Shown in pieces: positions 5,264-5,928 of a stretch of DNA of 5,928 bases. The notes under the pieces are model-generated. The model made no database searches. It was not told the origin of the DNA and saw nothing but the letters and a program-made list of their open reading frames with translations. Within the stretch, counting starts at the first letter, position 1. Each line of letters starts with the position of its first letter. The translations under genes were made by a program, and so were the position numbers. The DNA is from Deltaproteobacteria bacterium RBG_16_54_11 (GTDB lineage Bacteria > Desulfobacterota > B13-G15 > RBG-16-54-18). The DNA is taken from positions 13,222 through 19,149 of the forward strand of contig MGQS01000115.1 in the NCBI GenBank assembly GCA_001797905.1. The letters are read 5' to 3'.

Positions 5264-5277
5264 TTGACTTAGGTCAA
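5264..5277 (+). promoter_or_regulatory. HcpR/FNR-family operator in front of hcp
   Basis: TTGACTTAGGTCAA is a perfect dyad of the form TTGAC-N4-GTCAA. That form is the published consensus for HcpR, the CRP/FNR-family regulator of hcp genes in anaerobic bacteria that responds to nitrosative stress; canonical FNR prefers TTGAT-N4-ATCAA. The centre (5270.5) lies 41.5 bases before the predicted start point at 5312, the standard position for class II activation. Confidence 0.8.
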
Positions 5278-5299
5278 GGCAGATATATCTCCCCTGTTT

Positions 5300-5305
5300 T
5301 ATAAA
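5300..5305 (+). promoter_or_regulatory. -10 box of the hcp promoter
   Basis: TATAAA matches 5 of 6 consensus bases. A start at about 5312 would give a 35-base leader. No sigma-70 -35 hexamer stands alone; the activator site occupies that place, as expected for an activator-dependent promoter. Confidence 0.6.
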
Positions 5306-5346
5306 TGAGACATACAACACAATACAATAAAACCAAGGAGGGACAT

Positions 5347-5928
5347 ATGTTTTGTTATCAATGCGAACAGACGGGAAAAGATGGGGGATGCACCACTGTC
5401 GGCGTGTGCGGGAAACAGCCCGATGTGGCGGCACTGCAGGACCTGCTCGTCTATGCCCTTGAAGAGCTGGCCTTCTACGCGGTGGAAGGGAGAAAGGCAG
5501 GTATCAACGACAAGGCCGTCAACCGCCTCACGATTGAGGGGCTTTTCCATACCCTGACTAACGTCGATTTCGATCCCGCACGGCTCAAGGAGATGATCGA
5601 GCGGACCGTGGCGGCGCGCAACGCGCTTATCGCGAAGATCAAGGCAAAGGGGGGCAGCACGGGCTTCCTTGTCGGCAAGAAACTCATCACGCCGGAATCC
5701 TCTCTCGAGGGGCTCGTCAGGGAGGCTCAGACAGTAGGGCTCAAGGAGACGGCTCATGAAAACGCCGATCTCAACTCGCTCATCCATACCCTCCTCTTCG
5801 GCCTCAAGGGCCTGGCGGCCTATGCCTACCACGCGCAGATACTCGGTCAGGAGGACGACGCCGTCTATGCCTATACTCAGGAGGCGCTGAAGGCCATTCT
5901 GGAGAACAAGGGCGACCTCAACTTCTGG
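5347..5928 (+). CDS. hcp: Hybrid-cluster protein / hydroxylamine reductase, class I (N-terminal part)
   Basis: The ATG at 5347 has a strong Shine-Dalgarno (AAGGAGG, 5335-5341) and opens 194 codons to the window edge, roughly a third of a usual Hcp (about 540 residues). The N-terminal cysteines (Cys3, Cys6, Cys15, Cys21) follow C-X2-C-X8-C-X5-C, the class I pattern that binds a [4Fe-4S] cluster and differs from the wider spacing of class II enterobacterial proteins. LQDLLVYALEELAFYA, GLFHTLTNVDFD and LIHTLLFGLKGLAAYAYHA (from about 144) are typical Hcp helices of the first two domains. Ligands of the hybrid Fe-S-O cluster lie beyond the window. The protein is cytoplasmic; Hcp reduces hydroxylamine in vitro and is now thought mainly to detoxify NO. 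Control by an HcpR-type activator is supported by the site at 5264-5277. A separate reductase partner (Hcr), typical of class II, is not expected for this class. Confidence 0.96.
   Translation, partial: MFCYQCEQTGKDGGCTTVGVCGKQPDVAALQDLLVYALEELAFYAVEGRKAGINDKAVNRLTIEGLFHTLTNVDFDPARLKEMIERTVAARNALIAKIKAKGGSTGFLVGKKLITPESSLEGLVREAQTVGLKETAHENADLNSLIHTLLFGLKGLAAYAYHAQILGQEDDAVYAYTQEALKAILENKGDLNFW

Noticed and set aside
4895..5434. 179-codon minus-strand ORF
   Set aside because: It runs across the end of the HD-GYP gene, the terminator, the HcpR site and the hcp start, all of which have independent support.
5299..5832. 177-codon minus-strand ORF
   Set aside because: It runs antisense to hcp, which is identified by its cysteine motif and conserved helices; this ORF also covers the hcp promoter and ribosome site.
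1..5928. CRISPR arrays, insertion sequences, tRNA or rRNA genes
   Set aside because: I saw no regularly spaced repeats, transposase motifs, tRNA-like cloverleaf or rRNA-like sequence on either strand.

Overview
The window looks like the chromosome of an anaerobic or facultatively anaerobic bacterium with multihaem cytochromes and nitrogen-oxide chemistry, such as a member of Nitrospirota or Desulfobacterota. The grounds are a haem-rich membrane cytochrome with a hydroxylamine-oxidoreductase (HAO)-like domain, a class I hybrid-cluster protein (Hcp) of the type common in strict anaerobes, and an HcpR/FNR-type operator in front of hcp. The lineage is inferred from gene content only.

Layout. Positions 1-1374, minus strand, hold the first 458 codons of a large fusion protein: signal peptide, one c-type haem site, three membrane helices (CopD/cytochrome b561-like), a cytochrome b5-like domain, a fourth helix, then the start of an HAO-like octahaem domain, cut by the window edge after four haem sites. 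Positions 1375-1534 are a divergent control region with a 16-bp inverted repeat and an 11-bp tandem repeat. Positions 1535-2013 carry two small overlapping genes that look like a toxin-antitoxin pair. Positions 2014-2153 are very AT-rich, with two long inverted repeats around an extended -10 promoter. Positions 2154-2918 encode an unrecognised four-helix membrane protein. Positions 3005-3106 hold a possible 33-codon leader ORF whose stop overlaps the start of a lipoprotein esterase of the PHB-depolymerase/LpqC family (3103-4041). A 166-base gap with a possible 33-codon membrane microprotein precedes a membrane-anchored HD-GYP cyclic-di-GMP phosphodiesterase (4208-5191). After a terminator come a perfect TTGAC-N4-GTCAA operator, a well-placed -10 box, and the first 194 codons of hcp (5347-5928).

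How the genes may work together. The two edge genes both belong to families that handle hydroxylamine or NO: the HAO-like cytochrome in the periplasm with its own membrane electron path, and Hcp in the cytoplasm. They are transcribed outward in opposite directions, about 4 kb apart. The genes between them (toxin-antitoxin-like pair, orphan membrane protein, esterase, HD-GYP protein) have no evident shared pathway. The AT-rich stretch from about 1440 to 2940 looks like a separately acquired insert between more GC-rich neighbours. The most notable item is the fusion of an HAO-like domain to a cytochrome b/b5 membrane module in one polypeptide.
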